Shown here in pieces: positions 35,458 through 43,430 of a stretch of DNA of 64,000 bases. The position numbers and the translations under genes are program-made. The stretch spans positions 558,001 to 622,000 of the forward strand of contig OY969111.1 in NCBI GenBank assembly GCA_963697975.1, given 5' to 3'. Each line of letters opens with the position of its first letter. Within the stretch, counting starts at the first letter, position 1. This DNA comes from QHXM01 sp963697975 (GTDB lineage: Bacteria; Acidobacteriota; Blastocatellia; Pyrinomonadales; Pyrinomonadaceae). A model generated the notes under the pieces. The model had not been told where the DNA came from, did not search any database, and saw nothing but the letters and a program-made list of their open reading frames with translations.

Positions 35458-36834
35458 ATGAGAACTCTAATTCGTAATGGTCGCATCGTGACCGCCGTTG
35501 ATGATTACAAAGCGGACGTGCTGATTGAAGACGAGATTGTCTCCGTCATCGGCGCGAAGCTCGACATGGAAGCCGACCTTGTGATTGACGCTGCGGGGAA
35601 ACTCGTCATCCCCGGTGGCATTGACCCGCACACGCACATGGAGCTTCCCTTCGGCGGCACGGAAGCCTCAGACGATTTCCGCACGGGCACAATCGCCGCC
35701 GCGCATGGCGGGACGACGACCATCATAGATTTCGCCGTCCAGTACAAAGGCCAGTCGCTCATCGAGGGCGTTGATAACTGGCACCAGAAGGCCGAAGGTA
35801 AGACCGCGATTGATTACGGCTTTCATCTCATCACCACCGATCTTGAAGACAACCAGATTGAAGAGATGTACACGGTGATGGACGAAGGCGTGACGAGCTT
35901 CAAGATGTTCATGGCCTATCCAGGCGTCTTTCTCGTTGACGATGCGACCATCTTTCGTGCGATGTCGGCGGCGGGAGAGCGTGGCGGCCTGATTTGTATG
36001 CACGCCGAAAACGGCGTCGTCATTAACGAGATTATCAAACGCGCGCTTGCACAAGGGAGGACCGCGCCGAAGTATCACGCGCTGACGCGCCCCACCCGCG
36101 CCGAAGCCGAAGGCGTGCATCGCGCGATTGCGATTGCCGAGATGGCCGAAGCGCCCGTTTACATCGTTCACTTATCTTGTGCCGATGCGCTCAATCAGGT
36201 GCGCGAGGCGCGTGATCGGGGCTTGCCTGCATTTGCCGAGACGTGCCCGCAATATCTTTTCCTGGACATTGACGATTACGGCGAAGATTTCGAGGGCGCA
36301 AAGTATGTAATGACGCCGCCGCTTCGTGAGAAATGGAATCAGGCGGAGTTGTGGAAGGGTTTGAAGATGGACGACCTGCAAGTTATCTCGACAGACCACT
36401 GCCCGTTTTGCATGAAGGAGCAGAAGGAACTGGGCAGGGATGATTTCTCGAAGATTCCGAACGGTGCGCCCGGCGTCGAGCATCGCGTGTCGCTGATCTA
36501 CAACGGCGTCGTCGAGAATCGTCTCTCGCTCAATCGCTTCGTCGAACTCACTTCAACCGCCGCCGCCAAGATGTTCGGCCTCTTCCCGAAGAAAGGGACA
36601 ATCGCCGTCGGCTCGGATGCCGACATCGTGATTTTCGATCCCGAAAAGGAACAAACCATCTCCGCGAAGACGCACCACATGAACGTGGACTACAGCGCCT
36701 ATGAAGGCAGAACGATTAAAGGTGTGGTCGAGACGGTGCTCTCGCGCGGGCGTGTGGTGATTGAGAACGGGGAATACAAGGGTAAGCCCGGCGATGGCCG
36801 TTTCCTGAAACGTGGAACGTGTGTCACGGCCTGA
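35458..36834 (+). CDS. hydA: dihydropyrimidinase / D-hydantoinase
   Basis: About 458 residues of the cyclic amidohydrolase family. Metal ligands: HxH in GIDPHTHMELP, the carboxylated Lys in TSFKMFMAYPG, His in ICMHAENG and YIVHLSCADAL, and the catalytic Asp in VISTDHCPF. It opens 5,6-dihydrouracil or dihydrothymine to N-carbamoyl-beta-amino acids. It sits with a nucleobase permease, ureidopropionase and PreA, matching that pathway. ATG 35458 is where the family starts; no clear ribosome site is visible, and the frame is open to 35371. Confidence 0.93.
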   Translation: MRTLIRNGRIVTAVDDYKADVLIEDEIVSVIGAKLDMEADLVIDAAGKLVIPGGIDPHTHMELPFGGTEASDDFRTGTIAAAHGGTTTIIDFAVQYKGQSLIEGVDNWHQKAEGKTAIDYGFHLITTDLEDNQIEEMYTVMDEGVTSFKMFMAYPGVFLVDDATIFRAMSAAGERGGLICMHAENGVVINEIIKRALAQGRTAPKYHALTRPTRAEAEGVHRAIAIAEMAEAPVYIVHLSCADALNQVREARDRGLPAFAETCPQYLFLDIDDYGEDFEGAKYVMTPPLREKWNQAELWKGLKMDDLQVISTDHCPFCMKEQKELGRDDFSKIPNGAPGVEHRVSLIYNGVVENRLSLNRFVELTSTAAAKMFGLFPKKGTIAVGSDADIVIFDPEKEQTISAKTHHMNVDYSAYEGRTIKGVVETVLSRGRVVIENGEYKGKPGDGRFLKRGTCVTA

Positions 36835-36837
36835 TAG

Positions 36838-36878
36838 CCGGAAGGCGTCTCCGTTTCCGTGTTGGAAACGCCTTCCGG
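36838..36878. terminator. stem-loop between convergent genes
   Basis: Outer stem CCGGAAGGCG/CGCCTTCCGG (36838-36847 with 36869-36878) and inner TTTCC/GGAAA, immediately after the hydantoinase stop and before the end of the minus-strand fasciclin gene. Probably terminates transcription from one or both sides; no T-run. Confidence 0.65.
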
Positions 36879-36898
36879 GTTACAGGAGAACGGGCAAA

Positions 36899-37558
36899 CT
36901 ATTTGGGCATCAGGACGGTGTCAACCACATGAATGACGCCGTTGGATTGATTAACGTCGGCAATGGAGACGCGCGACGTACCACCCTTTTCGTCGGTCAG
37001 GGTCACGACATCGCCGCTCTTGCTGGCCGTCAAAGTGCCGCCGCTGACGGTCTTGAACGTGGCTTTGCCTTTGCCGTCTTCGATCTTCTTGACGATTGAA
37101 GCGGCGTCTTCTTTACCGGCGACCACGTGATAGGTCAAAATCTTTTTCAGTTTCTCTTTGTTTTCCGGCTTGAGCAGGGTGTCAACCGTGCCCTTGGGCA
37201 GTTTATCGAAGGCCGCATTTGTCGGCGCGAAGACGGTAAATGGCCCCGGCCCTTTCAGCGTTTCGACTAGACCGGCAGCTTTCACGGCAGCTACCAACGT
37301 AGTGTGATCTTTGGAATTAACCGCATTGTCAATAATGTCTTTGGTGCGTAGCATGGGCGCGCCGCCGACCATCGGATTGTCCGAAGAGTTCATCTCCGGG
37401 CTGGGACTCATTTTGGCGGTTGGACTCGCCTGAGTAGTGGGGCTATTAGTTACTGTGGCATTTGAACTATTAGAAGCAGTCTCGGAAGCACAGCCAGCTA
37501 ATGCGGCAAGGCTCAGGGAGGCCACGCCGATCAATGACACGACGAATGTTTTTTTCAT
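36899..37558 (-). CDS. fasciclin-domain lipoprotein
   Basis: 219 residues: lipoprotein signal with lipobox LAGC (Cys near 23), a Ser/Thr/Pro/Asn-rich linker (about 24-65), then one FAS1 domain: TTLVAAVKAAGLVETLKGPGPFTVFAPTNAAFDKLP, ILTYHVVAGK and the terminal NGVIHVVDTVLMP. FAS1 domains mediate surface adhesion or ligand binding. GAGGT lies upstream of the ATG. The only minus-strand gene in this stretch, and unrelated to the pyrimidine genes around it. Confidence 0.93.
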   Translation of the reverse strand: MKKTFVVSLIGVASLSLAALAGCASETASNSSNATVTNSPTTQASPTAKMSPSPEMNSSDNPMVGGAPMLRTKDIIDNAVNSKDHTTLVAAVKAAGLVETLKGPGPFTVFAPTNAAFDKLPKGTVDTLLKPENKEKLKKILTYHVVAGKEDAASIVKKIEDGKGKATFKTVSGGTLTASKSGDVVTLTDEKGGTSRVSIADVNQSNGVIHVVDTVLMPK

Positions 37559-37653
37559 ATCTTACCTCGCAGTTGTCGGTTAAATTTAGAAGTCACAGAT
37601 AATACGCAAAGCGTTGTATTATCGGATTTCGATTGAACTGAGGATAAAAATAG

Positions 37654-38367
37654 ATGCGACGAATTCCCCTGATCCTGATGCTGCTTCTCTTCTCTTCGCT
37701 TTGCGCGTGGGCGCAGAACGATAAGCCTTTGATTACAGTTTCGGGGCAGGCCGAAATCAACGTCACGCCCGACATGGCCGTCTTCAACCTGCGGGTGGTG
37801 ACGCTTGATAAAGACCTCACCAAATCAAAAGCTCTCAATGACGAAAAGGTGAGGAAGACGCTTGTCATGGCTAAGGATTACGGAATCGCCTCCGAAGACG
37901 TTCAGACCAATTACATCAGCGTGGAAACGAGCTTTACCGATTATGAAGAGGGTAAACCGAGAGTTTTTCTCGGCTACACAGTCTCAAAGAAAATCGTGCT
38001 GACCTTGCGTGACATGAGCCGCATTGAGAGTTTGCTCTCGGATGTCATCAAAGCAGGTGTCAATCGAGTCGAAGGCATCGATTTTCGCACAACAAAGATT
38101 CGCCAACATAAAGACAAAGCTCGCCAGATGGCAATCAGAGCCGCGCAGGAGAAGGCCATCGCGCTGACCAAAGAGATCGGGCAAACAATCGGGAAGGCCT
38201 ACACCATCAAAGAAGAAGGTTTCAGCAGCGGCAGTAGCAACTCAAACAATTTCATGGCAAATACGAGTGCCAGCGCCAGCGGAGATTATTCAGATGAGGA
38301 AGGGACAATCGCTATCGGTCAAATCCCCATCACCGCGCGCGTCACCGTTAGTTTTGAACTGAAGTAA
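37654..38367 (+). CDS. SIMPL (DUF541) domain exported protein
   Basis: 237 residues: signal peptide (ends CAWAQ), then a SIMPL domain with ITVSGQAEINVTPDMAVFNLRVVT, VQTNYISVETSF and GYTVSKKIVLTLRDMSRIESLLSDVIKAGVNRVEGIDF. The C-terminus has a Ser/Asn-rich loop and the IPITARVTVSFEL end strand. Family members are periplasmic and linked to oxidative or envelope stress; exact role unknown. Confidence 0.92.
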   Translation: MRRIPLILMLLLFSSLCAWAQNDKPLITVSGQAEINVTPDMAVFNLRVVTLDKDLTKSKALNDEKVRKTLVMAKDYGIASEDVQTNYISVETSFTDYEEGKPRVFLGYTVSKKIVLTLRDMSRIESLLSDVIKAGVNRVEGIDFRTTKIRQHKDKARQMAIRAAQEKAIALTKEIGQTIGKAYTIKEEGFSSGSSNSNNFMANTSASASGDYSDEEGTIAIGQIPITARVTVSFELK

Positions 38368-38405
38368 GTGACTGAAACCCAATTTATTCCTGAGAGGCTA
38401 TCTAC

Positions 38406-39923
38406 ATGCAATCGGGTAATGACGCAGAGGTCATACAACACGCCGACGGTCGCGTCGAGTTGCGCGACTACCGGACGATCAGCTCAAGCCCGCTCTATAA
38501 TGAAGACCTCGCGCCCGTGCCTGTAGAGAAACGCAACTGGACGACCTACAACTACGCGGCGCTCTGGATCAGCATGGCGCATTGCATCCCGACCTACATG
38601 CTCGCGTCGGGTCTCATCAGCGCGGGGATGAATTGGTGGCAGGCGCTTTTGACCATCCTGCTCGGCAACGTCATCGTGCTCGCCCCGATTCTGCTGAATT
38701 CCCATCCCGGCACGAAGTACGGCATTCCCTTTCCGGTCTTCGCCCGCGCCAGCTACGGCACATACGGGTCGAATCTTCCGGCGCTGATGCGCGCGCTCGT
38801 CGCCTGTGGCTGGTTCGGCATCAACGCGTGGATCGGCGGTGAAGCACTGCACGTGTTTTTGAGCGCATTGATTCCAGGCTGGAACGAACTTCTCGGCGGC
38901 GCAGTCGGCGGCTACACAGTGACCCGCTGGCTTTCTTTCCTGCTCTTCTGGGGACTCAACATCTATATCATCTATCGCGGGATGGATTTGCTGCGGAAGG
39001 TGGAGAACTGGGCAGCGCCCTTCGTACTGGTGATGACGGCGCTCCTGCTCGGTTGGGCGCTGTGGCAAGCCGGTGGAGTCGGGACGCTCCTGACTGCGCC
39101 GGGAAAATTCAGCAGCCTGTCGGACTTCCTGCCCGTCTTCCTTCCATCGCTGACTGCGATGGTCGGATTCTGGGCCACACTCTCGCTCAACATGCCGGAC
39201 TTCACGCGCTTCGGGCGCAGCCAGCGCGAACAGGTCATTGGTCAGGCCGTCGCGCTTCCCTCCACCATGACAGTCTTCGCCGCGATGAGCGTCATGATTA
39301 CTTCGGCGGCGATAGTCATCTACCCGCGCATGGCCGCAGGGGATTTGTGGGACCCGATGAAGCTTGTCGGCCAGTTCAGCCAGATTTGGGTCATCGCCAT
39401 TTCGATGTTCACGGTCGTCGTAGCAACACTCGCCGTCAACATCGCCGCCAACGTCGTCTCGCCCGCCAACGACTTCGCCAACGCTTTCCCTCGATACATC
39501 TCTTTCAGAACCGGCGGCCTGATTACGGGAATCATCGGAATCCTGATGCAGCCCTGGCGTCTGCTGACCGACCCTGAGAAGTATATCAATGGCTGGCTGG
39601 TCGGCTATTCCGGCGGGATGAGCGCGATTGCGGGGGTCTTGATTATTGATTACTGGGTGATACGCAGGAAGCAACTCGTGCTGCCAGACCTTTACCGCAA
39701 GCAAGGGGTATATACTTATGCGAGCGGCTGGAACTGGCGCGCGGTCGCGGCCACGTTGATCGGCTGCCTTGTCGCCTGGATAGGATTGTTTGTACCATCC
39801 CTGAAGGTGCTTTATGACGCCGCATGGTTCGTAGGGTTTGCGGCCTCAGCCATCTCTTATCTGGTTCTGATGAAGCTAGCGCCGCCGCAGGTCGTCGCCG
39901 CAACAGCTGAAGCGCAGGCATAA
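38406..39923 (+). CDS. NCS1-family nucleobase:cation symporter
   Basis: 505 residues with about twelve transmembrane helices. Family signatures: YNEDLAPVPVEKRNWTTYNYAALWISMAHCIPTYMLASGLI at the start, SHPGTKYGIPFPVFARASYGTYGSNLPALMRALVACGWFGI, and NMPDFTRFGRSQREQVIGQ. NCS1 proteins import uracil, cytosine, hydantoin or allantoin with H+ or Na+. Next to the hydantoinase, ureidopropionase and PreA genes, pyrimidine or hydantoin uptake is most likely. GAGAGG precedes the ATG. Confidence 0.93.
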   Translation: MQSGNDAEVIQHADGRVELRDYRTISSSPLYNEDLAPVPVEKRNWTTYNYAALWISMAHCIPTYMLASGLISAGMNWWQALLTILLGNVIVLAPILLNSHPGTKYGIPFPVFARASYGTYGSNLPALMRALVACGWFGINAWIGGEALHVFLSALIPGWNELLGGAVGGYTVTRWLSFLLFWGLNIYIIYRGMDLLRKVENWAAPFVLVMTALLLGWALWQAGGVGTLLTAPGKFSSLSDFLPVFLPSLTAMVGFWATLSLNMPDFTRFGRSQREQVIGQAVALPSTMTVFAAMSVMITSAAIVIYPRMAAGDLWDPMKLVGQFSQIWVIAISMFTVVVATLAVNIAANVVSPANDFANAFPRYISFRTGGLITGIIGILMQPWRLLTDPEKYINGWLVGYSGGMSAIAGVLIIDYWVIRRKQLVLPDLYRKQGVYTYASGWNWRAVAATLIGCLVAWIGLFVPSLKVLYDAAWFVGFAASAISYLVLMKLAPPQVVAATAEAQA

Positions 39924-40046
39924 GACAATTGAAGCCAGTGCATAAAGTCAGCCGCGCGAGCGGCGACTAGGCACATTCTTTAATGTAATCTTTTTCGCGG
40001 GCGAAGTTTTCTTCGCTCTCATCTCAACTCCACGAAGGATGAACTT

Positions 40047-40916
40047 ATGGCACGAATAGTTAAATGCGGTCTCATACAGGCCACGCACGCCGGACCGACC
40101 GACGCGCCGATTGAAGAGATCAAGCGCGCCAATGTTGACAAGCATCTCAAGATGATTGAAGACGCCGCGCGTCAGGGTGTGCAGATTCTCTGCATGCAGG
40201 AAGTCTTCAACACGCCTTACTTCTGCGCCGAGCAGGAGACGCGCTGGTATGAAGCGGTCGAAAAAGTCCCGGACGGCCCGACCGTAAAACTGATGCAGGA
40301 AGTCGCGAAGCAGCATGACATGGTCATCGTCGTGCCGATTTATGAAGAAGAGATTACGGGCGTCTACTACAACACAGCTGCGGTGATTGACGCCGACGGG
40401 AAATATCTTGGCAAGTATCGCAAGAATCACATCCCGCACGTCGCGCCCGGCTTCTGGGAAAAATTCTATTTCAAGCCGGGCAATCTGGGCTATCCTACTT
40501 TTGAAACCGCCTTTGCGCAGGTTGGCGTCTACATCTGCTACGACCGCCATTTCCCGGAAGGCGCACGCGCCCTCGGGTTAAACGGCGCGGAGATAGTCTT
40601 CAATCCTTCGGCGACGGTCGCAGGGCTTTCCGAATACCTCTGGAAGCTTGAGCAGCCTGCCCACGCCGTCGCCAACGGCTACTTCGTCGGCGCAATCAAC
40701 CGCGTCGGTCACGAACAGCCGTGGGACATCGGCGAGTTTTACGGGCAGAGCTACTTCTGCGACCCGCGCGGCAAGATCGTCGCCGAAGCGCCGCGTGACG
40801 CTGATGCTCTGGTCGTCGCAGACCTCGACCTCGACATGATTCGAGAGGTCCGCAACACGTGGCAATTCTTCCGAGACCGCAGGCCCGACACATACGACGA
40901 ACTCGTCGCAGACTAA
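40047..40916 (+). CDS. beta-ureidopropionase (N-carbamoyl-beta-alanine amidohydrolase)
   Basis: 289 residues of the nitrilase superfamily with the Glu-Lys-Cys triad: Glu in LCMQEVFNTPYFC, Lys in YRKNHIPHV, Cys in VYICYDRHFPEGAR. The close match to beta-ureidopropionase blocks (GFWEKFYFKPGN, FNPSATVAGLSEYLW) supports hydrolysis of N-carbamoyl-beta-alanine to beta-alanine, CO2 and NH3. AAGGAT precedes the ATG. It is followed by PreA, with a palindromic repeat between. Confidence 0.92.
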   Translation: MARIVKCGLIQATHAGPTDAPIEEIKRANVDKHLKMIEDAARQGVQILCMQEVFNTPYFCAEQETRWYEAVEKVPDGPTVKLMQEVAKQHDMVIVVPIYEEEITGVYYNTAAVIDADGKYLGKYRKNHIPHVAPGFWEKFYFKPGNLGYPTFETAFAQVGVYICYDRHFPEGARALGLNGAEIVFNPSATVAGLSEYLWKLEQPAHAVANGYFVGAINRVGHEQPWDIGEFYGQSYFCDPRGKIVAEAPRDADALVVADLDLDMIREVRNTWQFFRDRRPDTYDELVAD

Positions 40917-40918
40917 GC

Positions 40919-41007
40919 CGATTGCGGATTTTGGATTGCGGAATGCGGATTAAAAAGCATTCGTCGCATTCTTAAATTCGCAATCCGAAATCCGCATTCC
41001 GCAATCG
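40919..41007. repeat. palindromic repeat, CGGATTG heptad family
   Basis: The left part is built of TGCGGAT/TGGATTG-like 7-bp units; the right part is the inverse (about 40979-41007). It begins two bases after the ureidopropionase stop and ends 11 bp before the preA start. Confidence 0.8.
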
Positions 41008-41018
41008 AAAGGTGTGTT

Positions 41019-42119
41019 ATGAATCTCTCAATTACCGTCAACGGCATCAAGTTCCCCAATCCTTTCCTGCTCGGCTCAGGCCCGCCGGGAACGAACGCGC
41101 GGGTCATCGCTAAATCTTTCGACGCCGGGTGGGGCGGCGTGGTGGCGAAAACCGTCAGCCTTGAAAGCGCGAAGGTGATTAACGTCGTCCCGCGCTACGG
41201 GCGGCTGCGCTCGCGCGACACGGGCGAGATTATCGGCTTCGAGAATATCGAATTAATCTCCGACCGCCCGATTGATGTCTGGCTTCAGGAGTTTCGTGAG
41301 ATTAAAAAGGAATACCCAGACCACATCCTGATTGCTTCCATCATGGAAGAGTACGAGAAGTCGCGCTGGCAGGAGTTGACCCGGATGGTGCAGGACACGG
41401 GCGTTGACGCCTTCGAGTTGAACTTCTCCTGCCCGCACGGGATGCCTGAGCGCAGGATGGGATCGGAGATGGGCGAGCATCCTGATTTAACGCAGGAAGT
41501 GACAAGCTGGGTGACTGAGGTTTCGACGATTCCCGTCTGGGCCAAGATGACGCCGAACATCACCAACATCAAAGAGCCTTCAATGGCCTCGGTGCGCGGG
41601 GGAGCGGTGGGCGTCTCGGCCATCAACACGATTCTTTCCGTCATCGGCGTTGATCTGGAAACTCTCAGACCGATGCCGACGGTCGAGGGCTACACCGTGC
41701 CCGGCGGCTATTCTTCGCAAGCCGTGCGCCCGATTGCGCTCAGGATGGTAAGCCAGCTTGCGCAGTCTCTCCCCGACGGAGTTTCAATCAGCGGCATCGG
41801 CGGCATTGAGAATTCACACGACGCTCTGGAATTCATGTTGTTGGGGTCAAGCACCGTTCAACTCTGCACGGGCGTGATGCTGCACGGCATCAAGATAATT
41901 GACGAGTTGAAAGAGGGCGTGGCGAAGTTCATGACCGACAAGAAATTTGAGACAGTCCAGGATATAGTCGGCAAGAGCATCCCGTATTTCTCGACTCACA
42001 TGAATCTGGTCGAGCGCATGAAGCAGGCCAAACGCCACAAGGGAGGCGAATCCAGCCGTGATAATGATTGGGCGGAAAAGAGCATTACCGAGAAGACGGC
42101 GGAATTGACTTCTAACTGA
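41019..42119 (+). CDS. preA: dihydropyrimidine dehydrogenase catalytic subunit PreA-like, lacking Fe-S domain
   Basis: 366 residues of the FMN TIM-barrel DHOD/DPD family: NPFLLGSGPPGTNARVIAKSFDAGWGGVVAKTVSLE, FELNFSCPHGMPERRMG, VWAKMTPNITNI, VSAINTILSVIGVDLETL and GIGGIENSHDALEFMLLGSSTVQLCTG. It would reduce uracil/thymine (or oxidise the dihydro forms), the first pathway step. Only two cysteines are present, so the C-terminal 2x[4Fe-4S] domain of E. coli-type PreA is missing. The NAD-binding PreT subunit is not in the window. Ribosome site AAAGGTG. Confidence 0.9.
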   Translation: MNLSITVNGIKFPNPFLLGSGPPGTNARVIAKSFDAGWGGVVAKTVSLESAKVINVVPRYGRLRSRDTGEIIGFENIELISDRPIDVWLQEFREIKKEYPDHILIASIMEEYEKSRWQELTRMVQDTGVDAFELNFSCPHGMPERRMGSEMGEHPDLTQEVTSWVTEVSTIPVWAKMTPNITNIKEPSMASVRGGAVGVSAINTILSVIGVDLETLRPMPTVEGYTVPGGYSSQAVRPIALRMVSQLAQSLPDGVSISGIGGIENSHDALEFMLLGSSTVQLCTGVMLHGIKIIDELKEGVAKFMTDKKFETVQDIVGKSIPYFSTHMNLVERMKQAKRHKGGESSRDNDWAEKSITEKTAELTSN

Positions 42120-42281
42120 GCCAAGATAGATTTCTGAACGCAACCCTTTCCATGTTCTCTGCAAGAGGAAAGGCATCCGAACCACACCAGCGAAGCGCTA
42201 GCACAGGTCGCAAGCTGCGGCTTCACATATCAACACGCAAGCGACTTCCCCCTTAATCTTACACTAACGAAAGGAACACTT

Positions 42282-42944
42282 ATGCCCGCGAAGAAAGCCG
42301 CATCAAAAAAACGTGCGGTGAAAAAAAGCTCATCAAAAAAAAGCTCGGTGAAGAAAGCCGCATCACCAACAACCGTGGCGAAGAAACCCCCATCACCGAA
42401 ACTCGTCCTTATGCCGGACGTTAAAGTTGGAAGTCCGTTTCTCCGAGTAGGCGGCCCAGCCGAATCCTTCCCACTGCTGCGTGCGGAAACGCTGCGCCTC
42501 TCGGGGCACGATTATCTCGCCGTCCTCGCCGATATGTGGCGACCGCGTGGCCTCAAAACCAACAAAGTCGGCACGGCCTTTTTCTCACGCCACAAGTGCG
42601 GCGACGCTTTCGATTGTCGGCAAGACGTGCCTTATTTTGTGGTTCAATCGGAGCCTAGCGGGGGCCACCAATATTTTCGCATCTTTCTCAAGACCGTGGC
42701 ACAGGCACCGGTTCTCTCCTCGCCCCTCGTGACAAATACGACCGTGAAAGATTATCGCGGGATGACGTTCAAGGGCTGGGTGCTGGATTTCACGGCACTG
42801 GCCGGTCAGCACAACTGGCAACGCATCCCGGCGCACAAGGGCTGGTCAACGAAGGGCGTGAACTATAACAAGATGGAATGGTGGCACTATCAGCAGACGC
42901 AGGGTCTGTCGTTTGAGCAGGTGATGAAAATCCTCTACGGATGA
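42282..42944 (+). CDS. protein with lysine-rich N-terminus and M15-like C-terminal pattern
   Basis: 220 residues. The first ~40 are histone-H1-like (AKKAASKKRAVKKSS and similar), suggesting DNA/RNA or polyanion binding. The rest contains FFSRHKCGDAFDCRQDV and ends NKMEWWHYQQTQGLSFEQVMKILYG. EWWHY plus the upstream His/Asp-rich loop resembles the end of peptidase M15 (D-Ala-D-Ala peptidase-like) domains, but the full HxxxxxxD/H set is not certain. No signal peptide. Good ribosome site (AAAGGAA). Function open. Confidence 0.7.
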   Translation: MPAKKAASKKRAVKKSSSKKSSVKKAASPTTVAKKPPSPKLVLMPDVKVGSPFLRVGGPAESFPLLRAETLRLSGHDYLAVLADMWRPRGLKTNKVGTAFFSRHKCGDAFDCRQDVPYFVVQSEPSGGHQYFRIFLKTVAQAPVLSSPLVTNTTVKDYRGMTFKGWVLDFTALAGQHNWQRIPAHKGWSTKGVNYNKMEWWHYQQTQGLSFEQVMKILYG

Positions 42945-42979
42945 AACACTCTTTCTGCTTAGAGCGGTATGCGAATCAA

Positions 42980-43067
42980 TGTACGGCAGGCTGTGAGCCT
43001 GCCGAGCGCGTGGATCAGCCTGTGCCGAGCGCGAGGAACTGGCGGCAGGCTCTCAGCCTGCCGTACA
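42980..43067. repeat. palindromic repeat, CGGCAGGCT family
   Basis: Arms 42980-43004 and 43043-43067 are inverted repeats with one mismatch in 25 bp; each arm is itself a small palindrome (GGCAGGCT/AGCCTGCC). The direct repeat TGCCGAGCGCG occurs twice in the loop. Confidence 0.85.
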
Positions 43068-43169
43068 TCCAATCTAAACTCGCTCTAATGTCTATGGGCT
43101 GCGAGTTTGAGGTCAACCTGCAGCCCATCATTGAGAGTCCACAAGTTCGGACCCTTTTTTGGATGACGA

Positions 43170-43415
43170 ATGAGTAACTGGAAGCGTCTTGGCATCTCAG
43201 CCCTCGCAAGCGCGATACTGGCGCTGCCCGGCTACCTGCTTCCCTACACGTTTCTGCTCTACTTCTTCGCGCCGGGATTCCGGCTCGGTGATGCCCTTCC
43301 CGATTCCCTAGTCAATTCTCTGGGCGGCTATCTCTTTCCTGTCTTCGCTTCGATTCTGATCTGGACGTTTCTGATCTTTGGTATCTGGTGGCTGATAGCA
43401 AGACGCCGCAGATGA
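43170..43415 (+). CDS. small membrane protein
   Basis: 81 residues with two hydrophobic helices (LASAILALPGYLLPYTFLLYFF and LFPVFASILIWTFLIFGIWWLI) and a basic C-terminus IARRRR, so the C-terminus is probably inside. No family recognised; convergent with the nnrD gene. Confidence 0.65.
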   Translation: MSNWKRLGISALASAILALPGYLLPYTFLLYFFAPGFRLGDALPDSLVNSLGGYLFPVFASILIWTFLIFGIWWLIARRRR

Positions 43416-43430
43416 AGTGGGATTGAGCGA

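Noticed and set aside
38484..39704. 406-codon minus-strand frame
   Set aside because: Antisense to the NCS1 permease; rich in Arg, His and Asp as expected from an opposite-strand shadow.
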